Of a stretch of 64,000 nt of DNA, positions 45,152 through 53,790 are shown piece by piece. Origin of the DNA: Roseibium sp. Sym1 (GTDB taxonomy: Bacteria; Pseudomonadota; Alphaproteobacteria; Rhizobiales; Stappiaceae); NCBI RefSeq assembly GCF_027359675.1, contig NZ_CP114786.1, positions 5,244,501 through 5,308,500 on the forward strand, given 5' to 3'. The position numbers and the translations under genes were made by a program. Within the stretch, counting starts at the first letter, position 1. Each line of letters starts with the position of its first letter. Below the pieces are notes generated by a model. The model was not told the DNA's origin and searched no databases. It worked only from the letters and a program-made list of their open reading frames with translations.

Positions 45152-45439
45152 ATGGCCAGGTTTCCCTATTACGGCCGGAACGTTGCCGCGCTTGGAAAAC
45201 TGCTTGCCGACGCACGGCTGGACAGCGAGGTACGGAGACGGTTGCTCGAAGACCCGAAGAGCGAATTGCGGCGCGTCGGATTGCCCGAAAGCGTTACGGA
45301 GCTGATCTCGTTCACGGTTGTCGACGATACCGCGAACTCCGCGGTCGCACTGCCCTACAAGCTCAACCAGCGCAAGCTTGAGGCCAAGGACCCTGCCTAT
45401 CTCGGTTCCCTCGCATCCGGGTTCTCAAGGGCCAACTAG
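45152..45439 (+). CDS. NHLP-like RiPP precursor candidate 2
   Basis: A 95-residue protein. AGGAGG at 45141-45146 gives 5-base spacing to the ATG at 45152; the ATG three bases earlier is too close. The leader part reads DSEVRRRLLEDPKSELRRVGLP, then ISFTVVDDTANSAVALPY, a good match to the NHLP pattern of acidic VxDT followed by a valine-rich strand and Pro. The tail ends AYLGSLASGFSRAN, with three Ser and no Cys. It shares length and an LGS near the end with candidate 1. Both should be substrates or partners of the YcaO protein. Confidence 0.72.
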   Translation: MARFPYYGRNVAALGKLLADARLDSEVRRRLLEDPKSELRRVGLPESVTELISFTVVDDTANSAVALPYKLNQRKLEAKDPAYLGSLASGFSRAN

Positions 45440-45559
45440 GGTCCCGCTTCCCCTGAAGGCAGCGGAAATGCCCGAAAGTGTCCCTGTCCGGTCGAGCTGA
45501 CGAAACGCCGCGGATCCGAGTTTTTTGCGCCATTCCGACAAAATCAGTAAACCCGGACT

Positions 45560-47542
45560 CTAGATTGTGGCCCGGTCGCCAAAGAAGAACTTCTTGACGA
45601 GATTGACGCCCTGCTCGTAATTCAACCTTGTCTTGGGGTCCTGGAACAAGTTGACATTCTTGGCCCACTCATTGGGGTTCTCCTGGGCAGTCAGAGTGTT
45701 TTTCAGGATTTCCGAGTACTTGTCGCTGAGCCGTTCCAGCACCTGGACCGCTTCGTCCCGCTTGCCGGCGCACAGCAATGCCGCGATGCGGGTGGTTAGC
45801 CCGGACATGCTTGTATACGAAGCCCGTTCGATGAACTGGGCCGCGGTTTCATAATCTTCCGCGGCGAAAAAGACGTTGGAATAATACTCGTAAAAAACCC
45901 TTGGCACAGATGTGAACAAGGCCATCGCGGTTTCGGCGTTCTTCTTGGCCAGCGCGATATCTCCCGCAAAGGCGAGACCTTCGGCAACGGACATCAAATT
46001 CGCCGGGTCGACCGTGTTCAGGCGTCCGGCCTGAAGGAACGCCCTCCGCGCCTGATCCGACATCTTGGATTGAATCAAGGCCCAGCCGTAGGCTCTCTGA
46101 TTGAGCGGTTGCCAGGGATCAAGCAGCACCGCATGTTCGCTCAGCGCCAGAATGTCGTCCATGGCCAAACCGATTTCCCGGTCCTCGATCGGATAGTGGA
46201 TCAGCTGTTTCATGTTGATCAGCGCTTTTGCCGAAAAGACCATGGAGAAATTGCTGTGCCGCCGCTCCAGATCGTTCAGCAGCTGCAAGGCCTTGCGATC
46301 CGACTGCGGATCGAAATCCCACATCAGGGCTTCCGCCTGACACCATCGGGCAAAGGCGGCGCTGTTCCCCGGATTCCTGAGTTTGCCCATGGTGAACAGG
46401 TGAATGCGGCTGATGGTCTGGCTGGCGGCGGCCTGGAGGTTTTCCCACTGGTTGAGATCGACGATCTCGTTGAAAACGATGCGTCCGTCGGTTCTGTCCT
46501 CGAACTGAATGGCAACCTTGCCGCCGCGTTCATTGTGCCGAAACCTGAGGAGATAGCTTCCCAGTTCATGGCCCTTGACCAGTGTCGGTGACGGCAGGTT
46601 GTCCTCGCCGAAATAGTCACCGTGATAAAGATCGAAGGACCGGAACGACGACAGGCCGGCGACGATTTCCTCCTTCAGGTTCTGTGCTTCCGCCAGGCTC
46701 GGGTTGGTCTCCGTTGCCGCCAGAATGGAAATTTCCGGCAGCCGGATGACGCTTTCACTGTTGAGAAGCGCGCTTCCGGGATCTTCCACCGCCTGCGTCA
46801 CGGTCTCGCGGACCGTCGCGGTGTCCTCCTCCAGCAGCGCCTTTGTTTCAGGCTCGGGCTCGACGTCCAGATGAAGGCGCATCTCGCGCACGCAGGCCTG
46901 GTATTGCTGTTCCGCCCGTTCCTTCTGGCCAAGTTTCTTGTAGAGCCGGATCAGCACGCGGTGCGCGGCTTCGCAGGCGGGATCGATCTTCAGGAGAAAC
47001 CGGCCTCCGGCCTCGACCTGCACGCCACCGTCATCGACGGTCACCTGATTGAGATGCCGAAAGGCTGCGCCTGTGACTTCCGAATGAACCCTTTCCCGTT
47101 CCACCAGCAGCCATTCGGAAAATTCAGGATCAATATCCTCGAAACCACTCAGAAAATCGCCGCGCCAGAGCTCCTCGGCCTCGTGAAAATCGCCCGTCCG
47201 GCCCCGTTCAACCAGTTCCAGGACCCGCGTCAGATCAGAGGAGAAGACAGCAGAATCCAATTGGACATGGCCCGGAGACGAACGGACCACGTCCATGCCG
47301 GCGGCTTCCTCCGCCGTCTTGAGCTGACGGAGCGCCTGGCGCAGGGACTGCATGGCCTTGTGGCGATCGGTTCCGCTCCACAACAGGTCCGCCAACGCTT
47401 CGCGCGGCGATGCGAGGCCGCTCTTGCGGCTCAAATAACCCATTATTGCCAAGGCCTTGCGGGTCTTGACCGCGACCGGATCCTGCCCCTTGCTCAACAG
47501 CAACGGCCGCCCGAGACACGCGAAGCACAACGCGTTTGCCAT
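45560..47542 (-). CDS. SARP-type BTAD/TPR transcriptional regulator
   Basis: A 660-residue protein. The N-terminal 90 residues form a winged-helix DNA-binding domain (VKTRKALAIMGYLSRKSG; LADLLWSGTDRHKAMQSLRQALRQLK). A bacterial transcriptional activator domain follows (FLSGFEDIDPEFSEWLLVERERV; AHRVLIRLYKKLGQKERAEQQY). After a middle domain of unknown type, the last 250 residues look like tetratricopeptide helices. SARP-like activators often control secondary-metabolite clusters. It lies 120 bases after the second precursor gene on the opposite strand. The start at 47542 has GGGGA 4 bases upstream; an upstream GTG adds eight residues. Confidence 0.85.
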   Translation of the reverse strand: MANALCFACLGRPLLLSKGQDPVAVKTRKALAIMGYLSRKSGLASPREALADLLWSGTDRHKAMQSLRQALRQLKTAEEAAGMDVVRSSPGHVQLDSAVFSSDLTRVLELVERGRTGDFHEAEELWRGDFLSGFEDIDPEFSEWLLVERERVHSEVTGAAFRHLNQVTVDDGGVQVEAGGRFLLKIDPACEAAHRVLIRLYKKLGQKERAEQQYQACVREMRLHLDVEPEPETKALLEEDTATVRETVTQAVEDPGSALLNSESVIRLPEISILAATETNPSLAEAQNLKEEIVAGLSSFRSFDLYHGDYFGEDNLPSPTLVKGHELGSYLLRFRHNERGGKVAIQFEDRTDGRIVFNEIVDLNQWENLQAAASQTISRIHLFTMGKLRNPGNSAAFARWCQAEALMWDFDPQSDRKALQLLNDLERRHSNFSMVFSAKALINMKQLIHYPIEDREIGLAMDDILALSEHAVLLDPWQPLNQRAYGWALIQSKMSDQARRAFLQAGRLNTVDPANLMSVAEGLAFAGDIALAKKNAETAMALFTSVPRVFYEYYSNVFFAAEDYETAAQFIERASYTSMSGLTTRIAALLCAGKRDEAVQVLERLSDKYSEILKNTLTAQENPNEWAKNVNLFQDPKTRLNYEQGVNLVKKFFFGDRATI

Positions 47543-47720
47543 CAATTCCCCGTAATTGAGATTCACAGTTCAGACGCTGCTGCCGCGCAACCGCGACGCT
47601 AACACAACCTGAAACACAACAGTACTTTATCACGCTCATTTCACGCTGCAACAGCATGCTTTTCTTTGGATGGTCACAGCAGCACTGCTGCAAACGGCAA
47701 ATCAAATACTGGTGGGTAGT

Positions 47721-47978
47721 ATGATGTCTAAGTCAACCAAACTGGATCGTGCTGAGATAGAGCAGGAACCGGCGATCGAAGCGATCAAGCGCATGATCCG
47801 CTATACGAAGAAGGAATCGGACAAGGACGGACGCACCTTCTGTTCGTATTTCCTGGACATGGCGCTTCAGTCTCTTGAAGACGGGTCCGAGGATGTCGAC
47901 TCGATCCTCAAGACCAAGATTACACCGCTCATGGTGGGGCAAAAGCCCGTGGATGCAGGCAAGGCAGAATCCGCCTGA
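47721..47978 (+). CDS. hypothetical small protein
   Basis: An 85-residue charged, helical protein (AIEAIKRMIRYTKKESDKDG; YFLDMALQSLEDGSEDVDSIL) divergent from the SARP gene. A second ATG at 47724 could be the start. No family is recognised. A strong terminator follows. Its position beside the RiPP locus is suggestive only. Confidence 0.6.
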   Translation: MMSKSTKLDRAEIEQEPAIEAIKRMIRYTKKESDKDGRTFCSYFLDMALQSLEDGSEDVDSILKTKITPLMVGQKPVDAGKAESA

Positions 47979-47997
47979 CACCTTCTCGATGGGGCGC

Positions 47998-48042
47998 AAA
48001 CGCACCACGCTCACGGCATGGGTGAGCTGGTGCGTTTTTTTT
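47998..48042 (+). terminator. Rho-independent terminator
   Basis: AAACGCACCA and TGGTGCGTTT form the outer stem (47998-48007 and 48028-48037), GCTCAC and GTGAGC the inner stem, and a run of eight T spans 48035-48042. It ends the small hypothetical gene. Confidence 0.85.
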
Positions 48043-48160
48043 GCCGTTCCTGAAATAGTGCGCCGCGCCTCGGAACACTGGCCGAGGCGCGTTCGAATCC
48101 TGAGAAGGGACCTGTTTGCCTGCCCTATAGGAGACAGGCCGCATCGGACATTCAGAAAGG

Positions 48161-48237
48161 TGGCGACCCCGGCAGGACTCGAACCTGCGACCATTCGCTT
48201 AGAAGGCGAGTGCTCTATCCAGCTGAGCTACGGGGCC
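48161..48237 (-). tRNA. tRNA-Arg (TCT)
   Basis: The minus strand reads GGCCCCG at the 5' end, pairing with CGGGGTC at the 3' end. A D-arm AGCTCAGCTGGATAGAGC and a T-loop GGTTCGAGTCC are present. The anticodon loop is CTTCTAA, giving anticodon TCT for AGA codons. The CCA end is encoded at 48163-48161. Confidence 0.96.
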
Positions 48238-48375
48238 AATTCGTGAGAAGGCCTGCGGTCGTTCCTGATCTTTTCATCGCCGAAACGCCTAGCCTTGTCG
48301 ATCCGCTTGTGCCGGTTTCAACAGGCAATCCAAATCCGCCAGACGCGTTTCAGACGCCTGTGGACCGGCTTGGGG

Positions 48376-48681
48376 TCAGTGGGTCCAGGGAGCGACCCGG
48401 TTGAACTTGAAATTGTCGGCATAGGCCGCGCCGCGCACCTTGCGCTCCTGGGCCTTCTCGACCCGGTGCGCGATGCCGTGGCGCTTGGCATAGGCAACGG
48501 CTTCTTCCTGGCTTTCGAAAGTGAGGCGGACCTGCTGCTTCATGTCGGACGAGGACGTATAGCCCATCAACGGTTCCACCGACTTGGCTGCCTCCGGTTC
48601 GTAATCCAGCACCCAGCGCTGGGTCTTGGCCTTGCCGGATTGCATGGCTGTTTTTGCCGGACGATAGATGCGCGCAACCAT
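48376..48681 (-). CDS. NDUFS4-like Complex I accessory subunit
   Basis: A 101-residue protein of the ETC complex I subunit conserved-region family. It shows ARIYRPAKTAMQSGKAKTQRW at the start, LMGYTSSSDMKQQVRLTF, then AVAYAKRHGI and the ending DNFKFNRVAPWTH, typical of the alphaproteobacterial homologue of mitochondrial NDUFS4. It assembles onto NADH dehydrogenase I. Like most alphaproteobacterial copies it lies apart from the nuo operon, close to tRNA-Arg. Confidence 0.93.
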   Translation of the reverse strand: MVARIYRPAKTAMQSGKAKTQRWVLDYEPEAAKSVEPLMGYTSSSDMKQQVRLTFESQEEAVAYAKRHGIAHRVEKAQERKVRGAAYADNFKFNRVAPWTH

Positions 48682-49024
48682 GTGACTGTGCCCTCAATTC
48701 AATTCGTGCAAGTTGAATTTCTCTGCACAGAGCTTTTTCCCGCCTTTGCCCTCGGAGTCAACACCGATCTTGTTCCGGCGCGCCATCCCGGTGGGCAACA
48801 GTGGGTATACAACTTTCGAAAGTTCGCATTAACAGTGTTTCGCAAAGGTTGAACCATGACAGTTCTGTAACATGACAAACCTGACCGCCGCGTGGTATTA
48901 ACTGCCGTAACGTGAATTTGGCAGTCACCAGTCTGCCATGCCGCGTGCACCGCTATTTGGCTATCGTCCTTCCGGCCGGCCTGCAGGCCGCTCACAGGCG
49001 CAGCCCAAGAAACAAGGCATGGAC
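48682..49024. other. 343-bp gap, nothing recognised
   Basis: This gap holds the divergent promoters of the NDUFS4-like gene and the small plus-strand gene. I see no inverted repeat or RNA structure worth naming. The frame that extends upstream of 49025 has atypical Pro/Gly/Arg-rich content. Confidence 0.4.
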
Positions 49025-49258
49025 ATGCACTACGCATATCTGAAGCGCATGGAATCTTATGTTCCCGAACATGCGCGCCCAATATCGGCAGAAGGGCTGA
49101 ACCTGAAGGCCGCGATAGATGAAGCCAATCTCACCGAGATGTGGGACATGATCCTGTCGCTCGACTATGGTGTCGCGGAGCCCAACCAGCTTTCACCCGA
49201 GAAACGCGACGAGTTTCTCAATGTCATGAACCTGCTCCTGCAGGCGTTCGACAAGTAA
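49025..49258 (+). CDS. hypothetical small helical protein
   Basis: A 77-residue acidic protein (YLKRMESYVPEHARPISAEG; NVMNLLLQAFDK). AAGG at 49014-49017 with 7-base spacing favours the ATG at 49025 over the one at 49019. No family is recognised. It precedes the PAS-like protein gene by 30 bases and may be co-transcribed with it. Confidence 0.6.
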   Translation: MHYAYLKRMESYVPEHARPISAEGLNLKAAIDEANLTEMWDMILSLDYGVAEPNQLSPEKRDEFLNVMNLLLQAFDK

Positions 49259-49288
49259 CCGCAAGGGACCAGAGGCGAGACCGCAACC

Positions 49289-49795
49289 GTGCTGACGCGC
49301 CCAAATGCACTGTTTACGGAAATCGGGACGCAAGCCATTGAAAAGGGGCTGGCGGATCCGATGCTGTCCGCCTTTTACGAAAGCCTCATGTCCGCGCCTG
49401 CCGGTGGTGTCCAGGAACGCCTCAAACCCTACCTGCCCCATCTGAGCCTGTGTTCGGACAAGATGGTGGGCGGCGCGCCGCCGCCGATTTTCTATGTGGG
49501 CAAGGAAAGCGGACAGAGAACGCTTTTCGGCGAGGACTGGGCCGTGCCGTCCAGCCCCGCCACGGGCTTGCGGACCCCGGATCCGGACCTCGAAACGGCG
49601 TCGGCCGACGGCTACCGCGCCGCGCTCGAGGGCAGCCCCTATTACGGTTATGCCCGCACACAGGTGCACGTGAACGGCCAGTCCTACGAAGTCGCTTTCG
49701 AACGGCTGATCCTGGCCGTCCGTCCGGCCCTCACCTCACAGATCCGCTTCTGCGCCTATCTGGGCGTCATTCAGGACCTTCGCCGGACTCTCTGA
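49289..49795 (+). CDS. hypothetical protein, possibly PAS-like
   Basis: A 168-residue protein with a GTG start after a GGGACCAGAGG stretch. The block PHLSLCSDKMVGG, then IFYVGKESGQRTLFGEDWA and YEVAFERLILAVRP has the layout of small alphaproteobacterial PAS_5-type proteins that sense an unknown ligand. The match is loose. Its 3' end overlaps the convergent gene by 29 bases. Confidence 0.55.
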   Translation: MLTRPNALFTEIGTQAIEKGLADPMLSAFYESLMSAPAGGVQERLKPYLPHLSLCSDKMVGGAPPPIFYVGKESGQRTLFGEDWAVPSSPATGLRTPDPDLETASADGYRAALEGSPYYGYARTQVHVNGQSYEVAFERLILAVRPALTSQIRFCAYLGVIQDLRRTL

Positions 49796-50477
49796 CAATC
49801 AGCTTCGCCAGTCCGTGCAGGTCGCTGCGCGTTGCGTAGACCAGCCAGTCGTCCGGCCTGACATGGCCGGGGGCCCGCTCCCAATGGGTTCCGCGCGGCA
49901 CGAAACGCCGATAGCCGACCCTGATGCCGAACCCCTTTTCCGCGCTTCGGGCCGCCATCAGTCCGTAGAGATAGTCCGGGGACCACTTCAGCAGGGACAG
50001 CAGAAAGCCAAGCTGCGTCAGCGGTTCCGCAAGCCCCTGCCCGCGGACGTCCTTTCGGAGCCACAGGTTGCCGTGATAAACGATGCGGCCACGCATGTGA
50101 AAGGCGTCGTGGGCATGTTCCGTCCCGAAGCGGGCCTGCGGATTGGGATCGACAAAGATACGCCGTTGCTGCTGCTGCCAGTGTTCGGCAAGGCTGCGGT
50201 CCTTCAGATCCTCCATCTTGGCCGCCTGGACGGACACGACGTTGCCGTGGCTGTTATAGGCGCCGATCCAGAACGCGGTGGCGCCGTGCAGATCGAAGAA
50301 GCGCGGCGAGAAATCCTCCATCAGGTATTTGTCTTCGGTTGCCCGCACGGTTTTTTCAAACAGGTTGAAGTCCGCGCTTTCCTTTAACGAAAGCCCGCTC
50401 TGTTCCACCCTGGACGTGATTGCCGCAATTGCGGCCGTCACATCCAGCGTCGCCTGATCGTCACCGTCCGGCAGCAT
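49767..50477 (-). CDS. hypothetical protein, possible acetyltransferase fold
   Basis: A protein of about 236 residues. The segment RIVYHGNLWLRKDVRGQGLAEPL resembles motif A of GNAT acetyltransferases, where RGQGLA would hold the pyrophosphate of acetyl-CoA. The rest is not recognisable. The start is uncertain: 50477 (MLPDGDD) is chosen over 50528. Its end overlaps the convergent PAS-like gene. Confidence 0.55.
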   Translation of the reverse strand: MLPDGDDQATLDVTAAIAAITSRVEQSGLSLKESADFNLFEKTVRATEDKYLMEDFSPRFFDLHGATAFWIGAYNSHGNVVSVQAAKMEDLKDRSLAEHWQQQQRRIFVDPNPQARFGTEHAHDAFHMRGRIVYHGNLWLRKDVRGQGLAEPLTQLGFLLSLLKWSPDYLYGLMAARSAEKGFGIRVGYRRFVPRGTHWERAPGHVRPDDWLVYATRSDLHGLAKLIVRESGEGPE

Positions 50478-50725
50478 CCGTCCACCCGGCCCGCCCGCGC
50501 GTTCGCGCAGGCAGAGCCCCTTCCCCAAGGATCTGAAACGCTAGTGCGAACAGTCTGTTATGCGGCGCCGGGTTGCACAAGGGCGCAGGCGCAGCTTCCC
50601 CATAGTTATCCCGGCCTTTGCGGGGGACTTGGGATATCCTGCGGCTGAGGAGCCGGCACGCCGTCGCCGTGGCCGCTCGCCCTTCCGGGCACGGCCGCAG
50701 CATTGAAGATATGTCTTGAGAAAAA

Positions 50726-50802
<77 letters not shown>

Positions 50803-50901
50803 ACGCCTGATTTTTGCGGGTGTAGCCGCGTTCGCACGGGGCGTCAAGGGAGAATGGTGCGGGCCCGCAGGGATGTGGACAGGCGTTTTCGGGAAATCGT
50901 G

Positions 50902-51387
50902 TCAGTCCCCGGTGATCGACGGGCTTGCAACCGTGTCACCGGCTTTGATGTCGAGCTTCTTCGCAATGCCGGCATTGACTTCCAGGACGTATTTCGCCGG
51001 CCCGCCGGACGGGATCGCGTCCAGGGAGAACGGTTCGGTGTCGGCGGCGATGCTGACGATCTCGCCGTTGGCGCCGATATAGATGATGTCGAGCGGCAGG
51101 GGTGTGTTCTTCATCCAGAAATAGCGCTCGCCCTCGCCTTCGAACAGGAACAGCATGCCCTGGTCGGCGGCCATTTCCTGGCGAAACATCAGGCCATAGG
51201 AGCGCTGACTGTCCGTCGCGGCGACATCCACCTGGAAGCGGTGTTCCCCGTCCCCGGAGGTCACGACGAGTTCCTCCACCGGCAGGCCGCTCTGGGGCGC
51301 CTGTGCCTGCGCCACGACGCCGGAAAACGCCATGATCACAACAGCGGCCAGTCCAAGCAGGCCTTTGCGGAAAAATCGAGAGGTCAT
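50902..51387 (-). CDS. DUF192 domain exported protein
   Basis: A 161-residue protein with a signal peptide (GLLGLAAVVIMAFSGVVAQAQ). The DUF192 core shows RSYGLMFRQEMAADQGMLFLF, RYFWMKNTPLPLDIIYI and the closing KYVLEVNAG. Function is unknown; the family is small, secreted and widespread. The start at 51387 (MTSRFFRKG) fits the signal peptide. It is downstream of, and separated by a terminator from, the cold-shock protein gene. Confidence 0.9.
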   Translation of the reverse strand: MTSRFFRKGLLGLAAVVIMAFSGVVAQAQAPQSGLPVEELVVTSGDGEHRFQVDVAATDSQRSYGLMFRQEMAADQGMLFLFEGEGERYFWMKNTPLPLDIIYIGANGEIVSIAADTEPFSLDAIPSGGPAKYVLEVNAGIAKKLDIKAGDTVASPSITGD

Positions 51388-51492
51388 AGGACAGATCCTG
51401 ACAGCGGGACGGAACTTTGAAGGCCGGGCAGCGAAGGTGCCATCTGAAACCTTGATACCGGCAAAACCGGATCCTGCCAAACGTCGGCAAAC

Positions 51493-51516
51493 AAAAAGGC
51501 CGGAACATGTCCGGCC
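51493..51516 (-). terminator. terminator of cold-shock protein gene
   Basis: On the minus strand GGCCGGA and TCCGGCC pair (51516-51510 and 51504-51498), with a short ACATG-type loop, and are followed by TTTTT. It lies 31 bases after the double cold-shock-domain stop. Confidence 0.75.
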
Positions 51517-51547
51517 CAGGTGATGCGCACCAAATTTCGGTATGGCG

Positions 51548-52129
51548 TCAGTGAGACGCGGGAATATGCGTGCCCGCACCGACCGGCCGGATCTCCGCGG
51601 CCATGCGGCCCTTCGGCCCCGCGCCGAAGCGCACCAGCACCTCCTGGCCGGGCCTGAGCTCGGTGATGCCGAAGCGGCGCAACGTTTCCATGTGAATGAA
51701 AATGTCTTCCGTGCCCTCGCCCTGGGTCAGGAATCCGAAGCCCTTGACCCGGTTGAACCATTTCACGGTCGCCTTTTCAAAGCCGCTTTCGGCGACGACC
51801 TGGACATGGGTCCGGGACGGTGGCAATTGCGAGGGATGGGTCGCGGTCGTTTCGTCCATCGACAGGATGCGGAAGGCCTGCAGGCCACGCGGCCGGTCCA
51901 GCACCTCGCAGACCACACGGGCACCTTCATAGGCGGTCTGGTAGCCGTCCCGCCTCAGGCATGTGACGTGGAGAAGGATATCTCCCTCGCCGCTGTCCGG
52001 TACGATGAAGCCGTAGCCCTTGCCGACATCGAACCACTTAATCGTTCCGGCGATCTCGAATACATCAACGGCAACGTCTTCCGTCAGCGTATCGAGTGCG
52101 CGGGGTTCCCGAGCGGTTTTGACCCCCAT
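51548..52129 (-). CDS. double cold-shock-domain protein
   Basis: A 193-residue nucleic-acid-binding protein with two cold-shock domains. The first is IKWFDVGKGYGFIVPDSGEGDILLHV (about residues 30-55), and the second is VKWFNRVKGFGFLTQGEGTEDIFIHM (about 122-147). Each RNP1 and RNP2 motif is visible, although DILLHV and DIFIHM vary slightly. Two-domain forms are typical of alphaproteobacteria. They act as RNA chaperones in cold or stationary phase. Confidence 0.93.
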   Translation of the reverse strand: MGVKTAREPRALDTLTEDVAVDVFEIAGTIKWFDVGKGYGFIVPDSGEGDILLHVTCLRRDGYQTAYEGARVVCEVLDRPRGLQAFRILSMDETTATHPSQLPPSRTHVQVVAESGFEKATVKWFNRVKGFGFLTQGEGTEDIFIHMETLRRFGITELRPGQEVLVRFGAGPKGRMAAEIRPVGAGTHIPASH

Positions 52130-52266
52130 AGCCTTCTTGTCCCGTCTTTGGTCCGCATCCTTCAGCTGAAGACAAAGATCGACTCGCCTGTCAGCTGATT
52201 CCTAACAAAAGGATAACATTGTGCTTATGGACGAGAAGGGAAATTAACGGACTAACCACAGACCAT

Positions 52267-53046
52267 TTACGGAATATCCGGCTGTTCTTTGCGAAATTTC
52301 GCAAATGTTTGTGCCAACGGCGTTCGAATGACTGTTGACGCAATCGAATCGAGCGGCGTTTCTTGCGCGTTGAGAATCACCAGTTCCGCCCCGCTCCGGA
52401 CCGCAAGGGCCGGCAGCTGTGCAGCCGGGTAGACGACAAGCGAGGAGCCGAGCACCAGAAAGAGGTCGCAGTCCTGCGCGGCGGCGGCCGCCCGGTGGAC
52501 CGCCTCCTCCGGCATCTGCTGGCCGAAACTCACGACCGCCGCTTTCAGGAGACCGCCGCATGCGCGGCAGCGCGGGCTTTTTCCGGCCTCGACCAGCGGC
52601 CGCTGATCGTCCAGTTCGGCATGCGCTCCGCAATCGAGGCAGGTCGCGTAGGTGGAATTGCCGTGTATTTCGACCAGGCGGTCGTCCGGGAACCCGGACC
52701 TTTGATGCAGGCCATCGACATTCTGGGTGACCAGGCAGGTCAGAAGACCCGAGCCGGCCAGCGCCGTCAGCGCCAGGTGGGCATCATTGGGTTCGGCGCG
52801 CGCGAAAAAGTCCTGCATTTCGAACCGGCGGTCCCAGTCTTCCAGGCGGGACGTTTTGTCGGCGACAAAGTTCTGGTATTGAACCGGCTCGCGTCGGGAC
52901 CATATCCCGCCGGGTGAGCGGAAATCCGGAATGCCGGACTCCGTCGAAATTCCCGCCCCCGTCAGGGCCACGATCTGCCGGTAGGAACCGTTCCCGAACT
53001 GTGCCACAAAGTCCTGCGCTTCCGGCAGGCTAGTTATGATTTTCAT
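52267..53046 (-). CDS. Sir2-family NAD-dependent protein deacylase
   Basis: A 259-residue sirtuin. Motifs in order: GAGISTESGIPDFRS, TQNVDGLH with the catalytic pair nearby, HGNSTYATCLDCG with the active His, the second zinc pair in CRACGG, and GSSLVVYPA. It removes acyl groups from lysine with NAD and may regulate acetyl-CoA synthetase or other enzymes. It is divergent from the glyoxalase gene. Confidence 0.93.
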   Translation of the reverse strand: MKIITSLPEAQDFVAQFGNGSYRQIVALTGAGISTESGIPDFRSPGGIWSRREPVQYQNFVADKTSRLEDWDRRFEMQDFFARAEPNDAHLALTALAGSGLLTCLVTQNVDGLHQRSGFPDDRLVEIHGNSTYATCLDCGAHAELDDQRPLVEAGKSPRCRACGGLLKAAVVSFGQQMPEEAVHRAAAAAQDCDLFLVLGSSLVVYPAAQLPALAVRSGAELVILNAQETPLDSIASTVIRTPLAQTFAKFRKEQPDIP

Positions 53047-53102
53047 CGGCTGGTTCCGCGCCCTGACTTAAAAGACCCCTCGCCTGAGGAAAAGGATAGG
53101 AC

Positions 53103-53543
53103 ATGCGTTATTTGCACACGATGGTCCGCGTGACCAGCATTGAAGACTCGCTCGATTTTTATTGCAACAAGATGGGCATGACCGAAGTGCGCCGCACCGA
53201 AAGCGAAAAAGGCCGCTTCACCCTGATCTTCCTGGCCGGCTCGGAGGATATCGACAGCGGCAAGGCCAGCGGGGCGCCGCTGCTGGAGCTCACCTACAAC
53301 TGGGATCCGGAGGAATATTCCGGCGGACGCAATTTCGGCCACCTCGCCTATGAGGTCGATAACATCTATGAATTCTGCGATGCCCTCCAGAAAAAGGGCG
53401 TGACCATCAACCGTCCGCCCCGCGATGGCCGCATGGCATTCGTGCGCTCGCCGGACAACATCTCCTTCGAGCTGCTTCAGAAAGGCGAAGCGCTTGAAAT
53501 CAAAGAACCATGGGCGTCCATGCCCAATACCGGCGAGTGGTAG
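53103..53543 (+). CDS. gloA: lactoylglutathione lyase (glyoxalase I)
   Basis: A 146-residue glyoxalase I. Metal ligands appear as His in RYLHTMVRV, Glu in LLELTYNW, His in NFGHLAYEV and Glu in SFELLQ. The [12 protein letters not shown] block is typical. It converts the methylglyoxal-glutathione hemithioacetal into S-lactoylglutathione. Single-gene unit, divergent from the sirtuin gene. Confidence 0.93.
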   Translation: MRYLHTMVRVTSIEDSLDFYCNKMGMTEVRRTESEKGRFTLIFLAGSEDIDSGKASGAPLLELTYNWDPEEYSGGRNFGHLAYEVDNIYEFCDALQKKGVTINRPPRDGRMAFVRSPDNISFELLQKGEALEIKEPWASMPNTGEW

Positions 53544-53668
53544 GTCAGCCCGGTTTTCAACAGCCGCAGGCCCGGGGTCACGGGCCTGCAAAAAATTGTT
53601 TCAAAGGCTCTTGCGGGGCGAACCATTCCCGCCTATAAGCCTCCCCACGACGCAGCCGCGTCGACCGC

Positions 53669-53744
53669 GCGCCCATCGTCTAGCGGTCTAGGACGCCGCC
53701 CTTTCACGGCGGAAACACGGGTTCGAGTCCCGTTGGGCGTGCCA
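53669..53744 (+). tRNA. tRNA-Glu (TTC)
   Basis: GCGCCCA at the 5' end pairs with TGGGCGT near the 3' end. The anticodon loop CTTTCAC in the stem CCGCC/GGCGG gives anticodon TTC. The T-arm GGGTTCGAGTCCC is intact, and CCA is encoded at 53742-53744. An accessory gene set starts 47 bases downstream, so this tRNA may be an island attachment site. Confidence 0.96.
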
Positions 53745-53790
53745 TTTTCTTTCCGGCACATGAGAAACGAACAGCAGCTTCCGCAGGTGC

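Noticed and set aside
53566..53589. Hairpin after gloA as terminator
   Set aside because: The 9-bp stem is followed by A-rich rather than T-rich sequence on the plus strand, and the minus strand lacks a T-run too.
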